Source of the DNA: Tausonia pullulans
Taxonomy: Eukaryota > Basidiomycota > Tremellomycetes > Cystofilobasidiales > Mrakiaceae
DNA length: 64,000 bases
Assembly: GCA_951802195.1 (NCBI GenBank)
Contig: OX637636.1
Location: forward strand, 322,501 to 386,500
Direction: 5' to 3'
The notes beneath the pieces are model-generated. The model searched no databases. It had not been told where the DNA came from and saw only the letters and a list, made by a program, of their open reading frames with translations. Shown here piece after piece: positions 11,919-22,908 of this stretch; the first letter of the stretch is position 1; every line of letters starts with the position of its first letter. The translations under genes were made by a program, and so were the position numbers.

Positions 11919-14900
11919 TCAGCCAAGCTTCGCCTTCTTCCCCCCACCGCCGCCATCACCCCCCGTGGCCTTCCGCTTGCCGACGCCGTCCATCTCGCGC
12001 TTGAGGCTCCGGTAGTACCGCTCGAGCTCGCCTGCGAGAACGCCGATCTCGCTCTCGGTGCCGTTGAATCGCTGGGCGTTCTCGACGATGAGGTGCATAT
12101 CGCGCTCAAACTCCTGCTGGGTGTAGTGCGGGTTGTTCGCCAGCTGGTTCTTGATGGTCGAGAGCGAGCGCGGGTGGGAGACAACGTCGAAGTATGAGGG
12201 AATGCCCATCTGGACGGGGTCGACCTATGGGTGGGTGGGTTAAGGGGGACGACGGGTCAGTCTCGCATCCTGCCAACCAAACAAAATTTAAAAAAAAATT
12301 AAAAAAAATTGTCGGCCTGGAGAGAACGCACCGGCTCGCGGAACCAAAGGCTTCCGTCCCAGCGGATGATCTTGTTGAGCAAGCTGGTGAGCGCCTTCTT
12401 CTCCTCCGAGAGAAGCAGCTTGGAAATGGCCCGAGGCCACGCTTCGCGGAAGGCGTTTTCGACCGGCGCCGCCCAGAGGTTGTATGTCTCGCCGGGGCCG
12501 TTGAACTTGAGGCAGCTGAGTGAGAGGAGGAGGAGGGGGAGGAGGAGTAGGAGGAGGAGAAGAAGAAGAAGAATGAGAACTCGCTCGACTGAGACGGACG
12601 GAGCAGTTTGAGATACCCACTTGTCAAACATGAGCTGGACGTCGGCCGCAAAGTTGCCCATCGTCTTGTATGAGCTATTCCTGAGCTTTCCCTCGATTGT
12701 CGAGATGTCCATCGGGTGCTTGATCTCGTCATAGTAGCTGCAAAGGAGAGTCAGGTCAGCGAGAAAGCCCAGAGTAGCCTAGCACTGAGACGCACGTCGG
12801 GCAGCCATCGCGAATGGGGTCAACAGGCGTAAGGAACTAAAGGGGAGGGAAAGAGATAACAAAGGTCAGTCAAGTAATCACAACCCAGCAGGAGACGAGA
12901 GCCGTTCTCACCAGGAGCGATTGCTTCTGCTCCTTGAGCGCCGCGAGCACCGCCTTGGCCCTCCGGTAGTTGATCGGCGACGAGTTGTTGACCATTTGAG
13001 CCGTCGACAGGACCTTACCAGAGGACGACCCCGGTCCCGCTGAGGAGGGTCGGCTCGGAGGCTGAGCCGGTGCGACCGATGAATGCTGCGACGACGCTCC
13101 ACCACCCCCTCCAGACCCGGACCCAACCGAGACGGCCGGCGAGCCCGTGCGCTCCTTCTCGCGCCTTTCCCTGTCCTTTGTCTTCTCCTTCGTCTTGTCC
13201 TTCAGCGGCTTGTCCGCCGACTTCTCCTTCGTCGGCGGCGGCGCCGGAGTGGTCGACTTCTCCTTCGGCACTTTGGGCTCCTTGACGAGCGACTCTTTCG
13301 GCTCCTTGGACTCTTTCCTCGCCGGGTCCTTGGCTTCCTTCGGCTCCTTGGGCGGTTTGGTCTCCCTGGGCGGTTTGGTCTCCTTGGGCGGCTTCGTCTC
13401 CTTGGGTTCCTTCTCCTTGGCATCCTTCGCCTCCTTCACCTTGACCTTCTTCGCCGGCGGTAGGACAGGCGTAGACGCCCTCGAGGAAGCTTGCGAAGGA
13501 GGAGGAGGCGGCGTCGCGACTGACGAGGCCGAGGCGGACGGCGTAGGAGGAGCGGGCGAGGGCAAGGGCGTCGGCTTGATTCCACCGAGTCCAAACTTGA
13601 GTTTGATCGCCGGACGGGGAGGAGCCGTGGTAGAGGGAAGGGGAGGGGGAGGGGGAGGTGGAGGTGGAGGAGGAGCCGCGGCAGACGCTGGAGGAGGAAG
13701 AGGAGGTAGAAGGGAGGAAGGGGGAGGCGGGGGCGGTGGTGGAGGAGGGAGAGATGGCGGTGGGGGAGGGGGAGGAGGAGGAGGAGGAGGAGGAGGGGGG
13801 GGAGGCGCTGCCTCAGGAGGAGGCGGCGGCTGGGGCTGGGACTGCGGCTTCGACAGCTTAACCTTCGCCGGCTTGTGAGGGGGCAGCGGAGGTGACGGCA
13901 CACTACTCATGAGACCGAGCTCCTCCTCGAATGGATCGTCCTCGATAGCCGGAGGCGGAGGTGCCACAGGCTCCGGCGGAGGCAATGGTCGGGGGAGCGC
14001 TGTCTTCTGCTTGATCTTCTTCTCCTTCGCGAGGGGGTTGACGAACGCCGGCGCCTGCTCAAACGAGACGGACGGGGGAGGCATCGCCGGTGACGGCGGG
14101 GGTGGCGGCATGAACGCGGCCTTGGGGGGTGGTGGCATGAACGCAGCCTTAGAGGGCGGTGGAGGCGGCGGCGGCGGCGAAGAAGGTGTTGTCGCCGCAG
14201 CCTGAACCTTGGGCGTGGCGCTGAAGCTGAGCTTGATCTTTGGAGGTCCGGCAGCAGGCGCAAGGGCAGCGGTAGCAAGGGCAGGTGTAGGAGCGGGTAC
14301 AGGCGGGGGAGGCATGGCCGCGGAATTCGCGGCATCCGTAGGGGCAGCTGTAGTCGGGACATTTGAGTACGTTTCTGCGTCAAGCCAGCGAGGTCAGCTG
14401 TGAGTCCGTTTGCTGAAGAAGAGCAACGTGCCACGTACTGTTGACCTGAGTCCAGACTGGAAGATGGGAGACGCGGGAGGGTGCAAGTCAGTCAGAAGCC
14501 GAGGACAGACTAGAGAGCAAGCCGCTTCGGACGAACACTTCTGGAATTCAGCCAAGAGCTTGTCAGCCTGCTTCGCTACGGGCGACCCAGGCGCATTGTA
14601 GAGATTGGCGTTGTCGACGATGAGCTGGATGTCCCGCGCGAACTGGAACCGGTCCTCGTATTGCCCGTCCTGCAGCTTGGCTCGGATCGTCGAGAGGTCC
14701 ATCGGCTGGGCGATGACGGTGAAGTAGCTGTGGGAGCGGCTTCAGCGCGGTCCTACGAGCACGATGAGTGGAGCGCAGCGAGACTCACTCGGGTGCTCCG
14801 TCCCTGATCGGGTCGACAGGCTTGAGGAAGAAGTACGAGTGCTTGCTCGCCTCCTGTAAGAAAGAGTGTCATCAGCGCCAGGTCCTGGGGCAGACGGTCA

Positions 14901-17900
14901 AACAAAACATCGACGCACGAGCTTGGCGAGCATGAGCTTGCACGCAATGTGATCATGGCTCGAGAGACCCGTCCGCTGAGCCTTTTCGATCTTCTTCTCT
15001 TTCTTTTTCTTCTTCTTCTGCTCGGGGACGAGCAGCGGGTCCACTACCGGGGCAGCAGCGGTTGCAACTGGGGGGGCTCCGTTCGCGCTGGCGGCAGCAG
15101 TATCAGGGGTAGGAGGCTGACCGCCTGTCAAAGCAGTCGCACTCGGCGGCCGCGAGAGCGTGAGCTTGAGCGAAGGTATCGCGGGAGCCACGGGAGCCAC
15201 GGGAACCACGGGCGGTGGGACAGCGGTCGCCTTGGTGGGCTCGGGAGCGGCCGCCTGCGGGGTCGACGGCTGAGCAAGGTTGGTGTTGAAGTTGAGCCTG
15301 AGTTTGGGGGTCGGGAGCACAGAAGCCGTCTCGATGGCCGGGGTTGACGGGAGCCGGAGGACGAGGCTCGGGGGGGCGGCCTCTCGGAAGTAGTTTTCGA
15401 GCGAGTCCCTGGTTGGCTTGACGAGCATCTCGGCAACCTGGAGCATCGTCCAGCGGACCTCAAAGTCGACGTTTGGGGAGCTGGGGAGGGGAGCGTCAGC
15501 AAGCGGTCTAAGAAAAGGAAGCCATAGCGAGACGCACGAGATGACCGAAGCAAGCCCCTCGCGAACAGCGGGTGTCCTTCCAATCTCCTGCCTGAGCACC
15601 CGGATACCCGCCTCGACCTCGTCATCGATCGCCGCCCGCTTGGCTGCGAGGGCAGCAGTCCCATCGAGTTCGATGAGCTTGCTAGCTGCCGAGGCGTACG
15701 AGGCTCCGCCGCGAACCATGCCTGAGCCAATGGCCCAGATGAGCGCCTCGCAGAAGCCTTGGGCGACGTGTCGTCGGACAAGGCGCGAGGGGTCCGAGGT
15801 GATGACCGAAAAGAGGTAGTGTGTGATTGTGTCACGGGAGCCGGGGACGGAGACGATGTTGAGGCAGTCAAACGCCGTCAGACGAACGGGGGTATAGTTG
15901 CCCTCTCTGAAGGAATGAGCGAGCGATAGGTCAGAACCGACTCAAAGAGACAAAGGAGGAGGACCACCGCACCTTGTGTAACTGAGGAAGACCCGGATGT
16001 CGTTCGGGATGAGGTTCGAGAGCGTCGCCATGAGCCGCCACTGAGGAGAAGGTGAACAGATCAGTGCTGACTGACGGACTCTTCAAGCGATCCGCTTACC
16101 TCCAGCCCGGCGATGGTAACGACATTGTGGAAGGAAGGAACGAGTCGGTCCATCTTCATGTACCGGTCGACCTCCTGGATCGCCTCAGAAAGGATCGCAT
16201 TGTCGAGCTGGCGCTCGACCGTGTATGGCTTGGCGACCTTGTCCGGCTGAAGAAACTCATTCGTCGTGTGGATGACGAGCGCGTGGCCGAGGCACGTGAT
16301 GATGGTTGCGAGGTAACTGCCGTCGGAGAAGGCGTTTTTCGAGTTGTCGTTGTACTTCAGGAGGTCGAGGAGGAGGTGTCGCACAACCGGCCAGCTCTTG
16401 GCGCCCACACTCCGGTCGTAGCAACGCGAGATCCAAGTGAGAAGGGCCTGAAGAAGGAAGGGGGTGAAAGAAGGGGAAAGGGGGAGGGGGGGGGGGGGGG
16501 GGGGGGGAGAGGGGGAGGAGGGGGAGCGGTCAGTCGAGTCGATGAGGCAAAGGGCCGAAGGCAAGTCCTCCTCACCTTGCGCAGGAAATAGTCGGCAAAG
16601 TTGGAAAAGTCGTTCGGGCGCGGGATGCAGCGGAACTTGAAAGGGTCGAGCGTCTCTTCCTCGAGCGGATAGCAGAACTTAGTCTGGAAGATCTTGAGCA
16701 GATGGAAGAGACCGAGGTAGTCGTGCTCGGCCGTGGCGCCCTGAGATGACAACGTCAGCGAGAATCGACATGAGAATGCCTTGCTAGAGGAGGACAACTC
16801 ACGTCTACGAGCGCCTCGACCGCCTCGATCCGAACTCGGAAGAAGTAATTCTCGACAAGGACCGTCTTGGCAAACGTCGTGATGAGGACCTGGGAGGGTG
16901 CCTTGGCTACCTGCCCGCGGAGGACGCGGATGGCCTAAGAGAAAGGGCAAGGAAGCGTCAGTTCTGAGAAAGCGACCAAGCGCACGCCCCGATCGAGACC
17001 CACCTCGACCTGCGCAACAACATCTCGGTCTCGCTGCAGCTGATTGACCCAGTAGAAAGGCTCCTGCTCGAACCGCACGAACGCGATCCACTCGAAATCT
17101 GCATCGAGCCGGATCCACTCGTACGGCGCTCCAACCATGTCGTTCTCCTCCTCCTCCGTCCAGTCGGCGACGCGCCACCGATCTCGCTCATGCTCGTCCT
17201 CCCAGACGGGGAAGTCGAACCCGAGGTCGAGCATCCCCATGGCCTCGGCAGCCTCGACGTCACCAGCGGCAGCCTCGGCCGCGGCAGCCTTGCGAGCAAG
17301 GTAGCGCTTTGTGTTCTTGCGGACACGCTTGTACTTGGTGTTGAAGGGCACGTCGTACGTCTTGAAGCCCTCACGAATATCAAGAACGTGCTCGTAGGGC
17401 GTACCATCGGCCTCGTGGATTCGGACCGTCATTTGCCCCTGCACAGGATCAGTCAGCCTGGAGTCCACAGCGAGAGAGAAAAAAAAAAAGAGAAAAAAAA
17501 AAAAAAAAAAAAGGGTGAGATCCCACGACAGAAATGGGCTCTCACCTCAAAGTACGCCGTCGGCTTGAGCTCCCCGGCCCGCTGCGGATCGTTCGCGAGT
17601 CGATCCTTGGCCGGGACGTTCTGCCGACAGGTCATCTCGATGAGCATCTTCTTCTTGTTGAAGAAGGCCGTGACAAGCAAGTGCGGGCATCCGCTTCCGT
17701 GGATCCACTGCCTCGCGAAGGGACCCATGTCCGATCCAGACACCTTGCGACACGTCTTGAGAAAGTTGCCCGTCCCGAGGGCATTGTTCGTCAGTTCGCC
17801 CGTGATGGCTGAGAGGAAGAGCTTTGGGATGACGCGGGAGAGGGCGAGCGAGGTGCCCGTCTTGCCCAAACGACGGTCGAGGATGTGGAGGACAAGCGCC

Positions 17901-19152
17901 GACTTGAGGTTGACAAACGGCAGGAGCGTCGGGTCTGGGGGCTTATTCGAGGATGGGACACAGATGGGCGGCTTGGACCCATCGTCTTGGACGACGCAGA
18001 GATCGGCGTCCTTCTTGAGTCGGAAGCGGTACTCGTTGTTGCCGAGTAGCTTGCGAAGGAAGAGACCCGTGATGTAGAGGGAGAGGCCGTTGATGAGCCA
18101 GATGTCCGACCAAGCCTTGGGGATGATGCTGACGCCGATCCACTGGTACGCGAGTGCGTGCGAGAGCGCGTGACGTGTCTCGTACGCCTGGTCAATCTCC
18201 GTCTTTGGGTGGAGCAAGTCCGAGTCGAAAAGGACCATCCCCGCCGCAGGCGTCGATGGCGCCAGCGGGTTGTCGACGAAGACGGCGTTGAACGACGAGA
18301 AAGGGTACGAGCCGTACTCGGTCGCGTAATGGTCCATCGCCTGTCGGAGGAACGACGTCGACCCGAGGAGGCTCTCCTCCGAACCAGGGAGGCAGAAGAG
18401 GTGGATCGGCTGCGAGTCTTCCGCGGCGGTCCCGTCCTCCTTAACCTGGGCCATCGTCGGCGCGAGCGAGACAACGTGAAAGGGCGCGAGCGCAAAGGCG
18501 ATGTGCTGGACCGACGTCGGGATCGATTGGAAGTAGCGGAAGATGGACTTGCTTGAGCTATAGGGGTGGGTCACCTGGGGGAAGAGGGAAAGGGGGGGGG
18601 GGGGGGGGGAGGTGTTAGGGAGGGGGGCCAGGCTCTCAAAAGGAAGAGCGAGAAGGCGACGACGAGCGACCAACTTACGTGTTCGATGAGCTCTCCACTG
18701 CACGCGACGACGAGGGGTCGCGACAGGGCCCCATCAGCCTCGTCGGCGGCCTCTTCCCTGCCCTTCCCCTTGTCGCCGCCATTTCCGCCGCCCAGCGCCG
18801 CCAGGAGGTCGGCGTCAACGGCTGCCTCTGGGTCCGGAAGTCGGCGGTCGACAACAAAGTCGAGCTCCCACGTGCACCGGGCCCAGAGCGAGTCGACGCA
18901 GGGGATCCAGCATCGAGCTGCGTCCGGGGTTGTCGCAGACGTGTAGAGGTGAGGCGTGTTCTGTGACGGAGAAGGTCAGGTGGACTCCCGGGACAGAGGG
19001 TCTGGGGACGACGAGTCCGTCCGCTTCCATCGAACTCACGATGCCATCCTCGCCTGAGAAGAACGCCAATCCCTCGCCGCCAGCCCGCACCTCATATTCA
19101 ATCCTCACAACCACCGGCGCGTACTCCTCCTTGAGAGGCTCCGCTGGATCTG

Positions 19153-19196
<44 letters not shown>

Positions 19197-19699
19197 AGCT
19201 GAATGAGCTCCGGCGGGAGGCTGACGGCGAGCTCGCCCTCATCGCCCTCGGCGTACGCGCTGAACGCCTTGCGCTTCGCCTCGGGGAAGATCCTCGGGTC
19301 CTTCGGCGCCGAGAGCGAGATCTGCTGCGTTGGGTCGTTATGGCTGAAGGGGAGAGTCGTCGGCTCTGGCGGTGGTGGCAGGGCCGTGGCAGCGGCGTCG
19401 AGCGCGTCACCACCTGCCTCGGTCGTCGACAGCGGAGGGGTCGGCACGAACGCGACCGACTTGACGCGCCCGGAGCGGAAGTTCAAGTAGACCGTCCTCA
19501 GCTCTCCCGCCGCTGGCACAATGGTAAGCTCCGCGACGCCCTGGATGGTGCCCGTCGCGAGGTCGATGGCGAGCGTCGCTTTCTGGTGGGACAGCGTGAA
19601 GCCGCGCTTAACGATAGAGGAGAGCCGACCACCCCCACCGCCGCCGGCATCGCGACGAGTGCTGGGGTTGGCGGCCCCGTCGTCTCGCTGCTCGGGCAT
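11919..19699 (-). CDS. TAF2: TFIID subunit TAF2 with three C-terminal bromodomains
   Basis: Very large multi-exon gene, estimated at about 2,100 aa. Start at 19699, just after a leader-intron acceptor; exon 1 is 19699-19040. The N-terminal part is the TAF2 aminopeptidase-like fold: LSHQKATLAIDLATGTIQG, then RCWIPCVDSLWARCTWELDF. At the M1 zinc site it reads HALSHALAYQW, lacking the HExxH glutamate, so it is catalytically dead as in other TAF2. The TAF2 beta region (GQMTVRIHEADG, WIRLDADFEWIA) and HEAT-like helices follow. Then come bromodomain 1 (FFLKPVDPIRDGAPEYF, NANLYN), a ~480-residue Pro/Lys/Glu linker with long Pro runs, bromodomain 2 (FLTPVDPIRDGCPTYY, KCLKFN) and bromodomain 3 (LWFREPVDPVQMGIP, NAQRFN). 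Each keeps the acetyl-lysine-binding Asn. TAF2 binds Initiator DNA within TFIID; this tail could add acetyl-chromatin reading. Confidence 0.93.
12523..12575. repeat. GGA/GAA purine microsatellite in a TAF2 intron
   Basis: Run of GGA then GAA triplets on the + strand (TCC/TTC on the sense strand), inside the intron between bromodomain 2 exons. It forms a pyrimidine-only tract on the sense strand. Confidence 0.8.
19154..19192 (-). repeat. (CAG)13 trinucleotide repeat coding polyglutamine in TAF2
   Basis: Thirteen uninterrupted CTG triplets on the + strand, read as 13 consecutive CAG-coded glutamines in TAF2 exon 1. A pure triplet run like this is prone to length change. Confidence 0.95.
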
Positions 19700-20847
19700 G
19701 GGGTTGTCTCTGGGAACTGGTCGAGGAGAAGAGGGGGGGGAAGGGAGAGGCAAGGAAGGTCAGCACGAGGCGTCCGTCGGTCGCGCTCGACAGGCGGCAT
19801 GGGGGTGGGTGGGCGGCCGGCCCGACGGTCAGAGCAAGCTGACAGCAGGAGACATGCAGATGGTTGGTCCACGACCTATGCCTCCCCTCGTCTGAGAGCT
19901 CGGGGCGGTGAGGTGTGAGCCCCGGGAGGCGGGAGAACGACGCGTCGACCGTGGGGGTGGATGCAAGGTGGGGGGGGGGGGGGGGGGGAACGCGCTCTCT
20001 CGCTCAACGGAGGTCGGTCGGCCGGAGAGCCCGCCCTTCCTCGACGGGCCATGCCGGGGCATGCCCTGGCTGCATGCAGCTCGCGGTGTGCCTGGTAGGG
20101 CGGAAAGAGGGCAAGACGACGAGGCGAGGGAGTGTGGATGACGCGCAACCCACTCACAGGAGGGTCGGTTGCGCGCGGAGGAGGCTCCACCGGGCTGCTG
20201 CCTAAGGACGGAGGAGCGATCCAGCGAGTGGATGGCTGCCGAGACGGATGTTCTCTGCCAGAAGAACGGGGTGGGCGGGGCGGAGTCGAAGGATGCGGTG
20301 GGTGATAGGCTCCGGCGGTCGCGCGGCGTTGGTGGTCGTCGAAGATCAGAGACGCTCCGCGAGCGAACGGGCCAGGGCTGGCTCGCCGGACAGCTGGCTG
20401 GAGGGCGGGAGATGCCACCCAGTGCCCGCCCGCCCGGCCCCAGGCCGTCGGAGGCGCGGGTTTTCCTGCGGAGCGACAGCCGGCAGGCCTGCATGCATGC
20501 CAGCCTGCCCGCCGGCAGACCGCAGACCGCCCGGAGCGGGGGCGATGGCGCGCGCGCGAGGCGAGGCTCGTCGACGGCGGGACAGGGCCATCGCCGCCGA
20601 CGCTGAGCCCGGCGCCGTCCAGCGTCTCGCGCCCGGGGGATCCCAGAGGCCAGAGGCCGGCTCTCTCCGTGCCCGTGGGCGTGGCCAGGGGCCGGCAGCG
20701 ATGGAACCTTCGACGCTGCAGCGACGGGCGGTCCGGGCTGCCTCGTCCGCTCTGGCTGCTGCCGGGGCGGCGTCCCTGGATGACGAGTCGCCCGGCAGCC
20801 GTTCTTGGCTCTCAACCACCACCCAGTTTCTAAACCCACACCAGCCC
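19700..20847. promoter_or_regulatory. GC-rich divergent promoter, TAF2 (-) / GHITM (+)
   Basis: About 1.15 kb of very GC-rich DNA. Near TAF2 lies a likely leader intron (branch-like CTGAC, C-tract, acceptor before TTCCCAG, minus strand). A run of 19 G is at 19970-19988. TGCATGCA occurs at 20071-20078 and again at 20490-20497, the second inside an inverted repeat (GCCGGCAGGC at 20479-20488; GCCTGCC at 20503-20509 and GCCGGC at 20511-20516). Long open frames on both strands here are composition artefacts. Confidence 0.55.
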
Positions 20848-22500
20848 ATGTTTGCCCCTCGTCTCGCAGGCGCCCTCCCCGCCCTGGCAAAGGCCAGGGC
20901 CCCCGTCGGCACCCCCTTCGCTCTCCCTCGAGAGGCCTTCAAGCGCACCTACCGCGGCACACCGAGGTCCTCGCCCTCTCGGTTCGGGGAGGGCGGCGCT
21001 GGGGCTGGAGCCGGCGGCGGCTCGGCCTGGACGGACCAGTCGACCTCCGGCACGGCCTTCAAGTGAGTGCTGTCCAGCGCGGGATCGTCCTTGTGTCGCG
21101 CGTGAACGGCCGCTGACTGCAGGCCGCTCTTCATCTTCCGCCCGCCCCGCCGTGACAGCTGGAAGCGCGTCGGCGTCACCGCCGGAATCGTCGCCACCAC
21201 AGTCGTCGCCACCAACGGTGAGCGCCCGGGAGCCTTCTTTCCGATGGGGGGCCGACGACGCTGACTCCCTTCTCTCTTGTTTCTAGCCGTCCTCAACCGC
21301 GAGACCCGGGATGCGCTCTCGCCGTTTGAGCGGTCGCACCTCAACTCGACTTTCCGCTACACGTCAGTCCTGCCCTTCCCCCAGTGGCCTTGGACACCGG
21401 ACTGAAACCCCCTTTCCCCCCCCCCTCCTCTGCTGCCGAGCTAGTGGCCTCGGTCTCATCATCACCGCCGCTACCGCCTACTCGCTCCACAAGACCGGCT
21501 GGTCGGCTCGCATCATGATGGCGAACCCTTGGCTCGTCCTCGGTGTCGGACTCGTTGGAGGCATCGGCTCGATGATTGCGTGCCGCTCGATTGACCCGGA
21601 CAGTGAGTACCAGGCTTGGGCGATGTAGAGGTGTTGCCCGGGGAGGAGGCCACTTGGGATATCTTCCTAGTCCACACTTGGAACCAAGCACGCCTCTCGT
21701 AGGCAGGTCTTCGGACCTGGATGTGCTCGGGATCTGGCCCAATGGCTCTCAGGACGTGTAAAGCCGGAGACTCAATCGAGCTGGAAAAAAGAAAACGCTG
21801 GTCCGGGGGGGGGGGGGGGGGAGGGGGGGATCAACGTGTCCCGAGCGAAGACTGACGATGTTCCCCTCCCACCCAGACACCTTCCCCAAGCTCGCCATGT
21901 TTGCCACCTTCCAGGCCTCGCAGGCTGTCGCCCTCGCTCCGCTTCTCTTCCTCTCGCCGGCCCTCCTCGCCCGAGCGGGTCTCTACACGCTCGGCGTCGT
22001 CGGGTCGCTCGCCTACGTCGGAGCGACCGCGAAGCAGGACAAGTGTACGTCAGGACGTTCGTCGTCGTTGTGCTTGCGCGGCTGACCCACCCATTCGATG
22101 ATCGCAGTCCTCTATCTCGGTGGACCCCTTCTCGCCGGTGTGACCGTCGTCGCCCTGTCCTCACTGGCGCCCATGATCCTCCCGGTCACGGCCCTTAGGA
22201 CCCTCGCTCTCACGGAGGCGCTTTCCCTTTACGGCGGTCTTGCCGTCTTCTCGGCGTTCATCCTCTACGACACTCAAAAGATCCTCGCTCGCGCGCGCAT
22301 GGGGGCGATGGGCGGACGCAAGCTGGACCCGGTTTCCGACAGCATTTCCTTGACCCTCGACACGCTCAACATTTTCGTGCGCATGGTATGTACCCACCCA
22401 CCAACCCAAGGCAACCGAATGGCCGGTTACTAACCCCACGCGCCTCTCTCATCATCTGCTGCAGGTCCAGATCCTCTCGTCGCAGCAGCGCCGTCGCTAG
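20848..22500 (+). CDS. GHITM/MICS1-type Bax inhibitor-1 family protein
   Basis: Mitochondrial inner-membrane multi-span protein of the Bax-inhibitor-1/TMBIM family. Exon 1 is 20848-21062, exon 2 begins at 21123, and the last exon ends QILSSQQRRR at the TAG 22498-22500. The Arg/Pro/Ala-rich first 70 residues look like a mitochondrial targeting sequence. After an internal basic stretch (RRDSWKRVGVTAGIVATTVV) come about seven hydrophobic spans, including FRYTGLGLIITAATAYSLH, NPWLVLGVGLVGGIG and LYGGLAVFSAFILYDTQKI, the last being the family's signature final helix. In animals GHITM/MICS1 shapes cristae and carries ion/proton exchange; the fungal role is inferred. Introns contain long G and C homopolymers (21805-21821 and others). 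Confidence 0.9.
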
Positions 22501-22908
22501 GTTGTTCTCTCTTGATTTATCTTCCTTAGCTTTACCCGCTTGCTTGCACCATTCACCCCGTGTCCGTCCGATGTATGCACCCCATCGTGTTGTCTCCATG
22601 TGGCCTGGCGCCTCGCTCGTCGTGCTCCGGCTGCGAAGCCCTGCTTCAAGCCGCCTTCTTTCAGGCCATGTGCCTGAGAATGAAGCCAGCGAAGTGGTCT
22701 GATCGTGGAGCAAGAGGGCAAAGTTTCGTGGCACTATGCTACGTGAGTAAGGCTGCATTGCATGGGCGTGCGTTCGCAGCTGGCCCGTGCTCCGCGCCCA
22801 CCTCCACCCACCCTCGATGCCGTCTCTCCTTCGGTCCCCTGCCCCCTGCTCCCTCCTCCTCCCTTCCTTCCTCTGCCCCCCCCCCCCACCCCCCCCCCTC
22901 TTCCAGTC
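22501..22908. other. Short intergenic spacer, GHITM to Rso55-like gene
   Basis: 408 bp holding the GHITM 3' end and the leader of the next gene. The downstream end has two C-runs (22876-22887 and 22889-22898) followed by CTCTTCCAG just before the ATG, which looks like the 3' end of a leader intron. Confidence 0.4.

Noticed and set aside
13370-13440. CRISPR-like short repeats (CTCCTTGGGCGG)
   Set aside because: They code the KPPKETKPPRE repeats of TAF2; no spacers and a eukaryotic setting.
13147-13878. Long glycine-rich open frame on the + strand
   Set aside because: It is the exact antisense of the proline-rich linker of TAF2; composition alone keeps it open.
19829-21066. Long open frames on both strands in the TAF2/GHITM spacer
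   Set aside because: Very GC-rich DNA with few stop codons; Arg/Pro/Gly-rich products without domains. The real GHITM start at 20848 is in frame with one of them only by chance.
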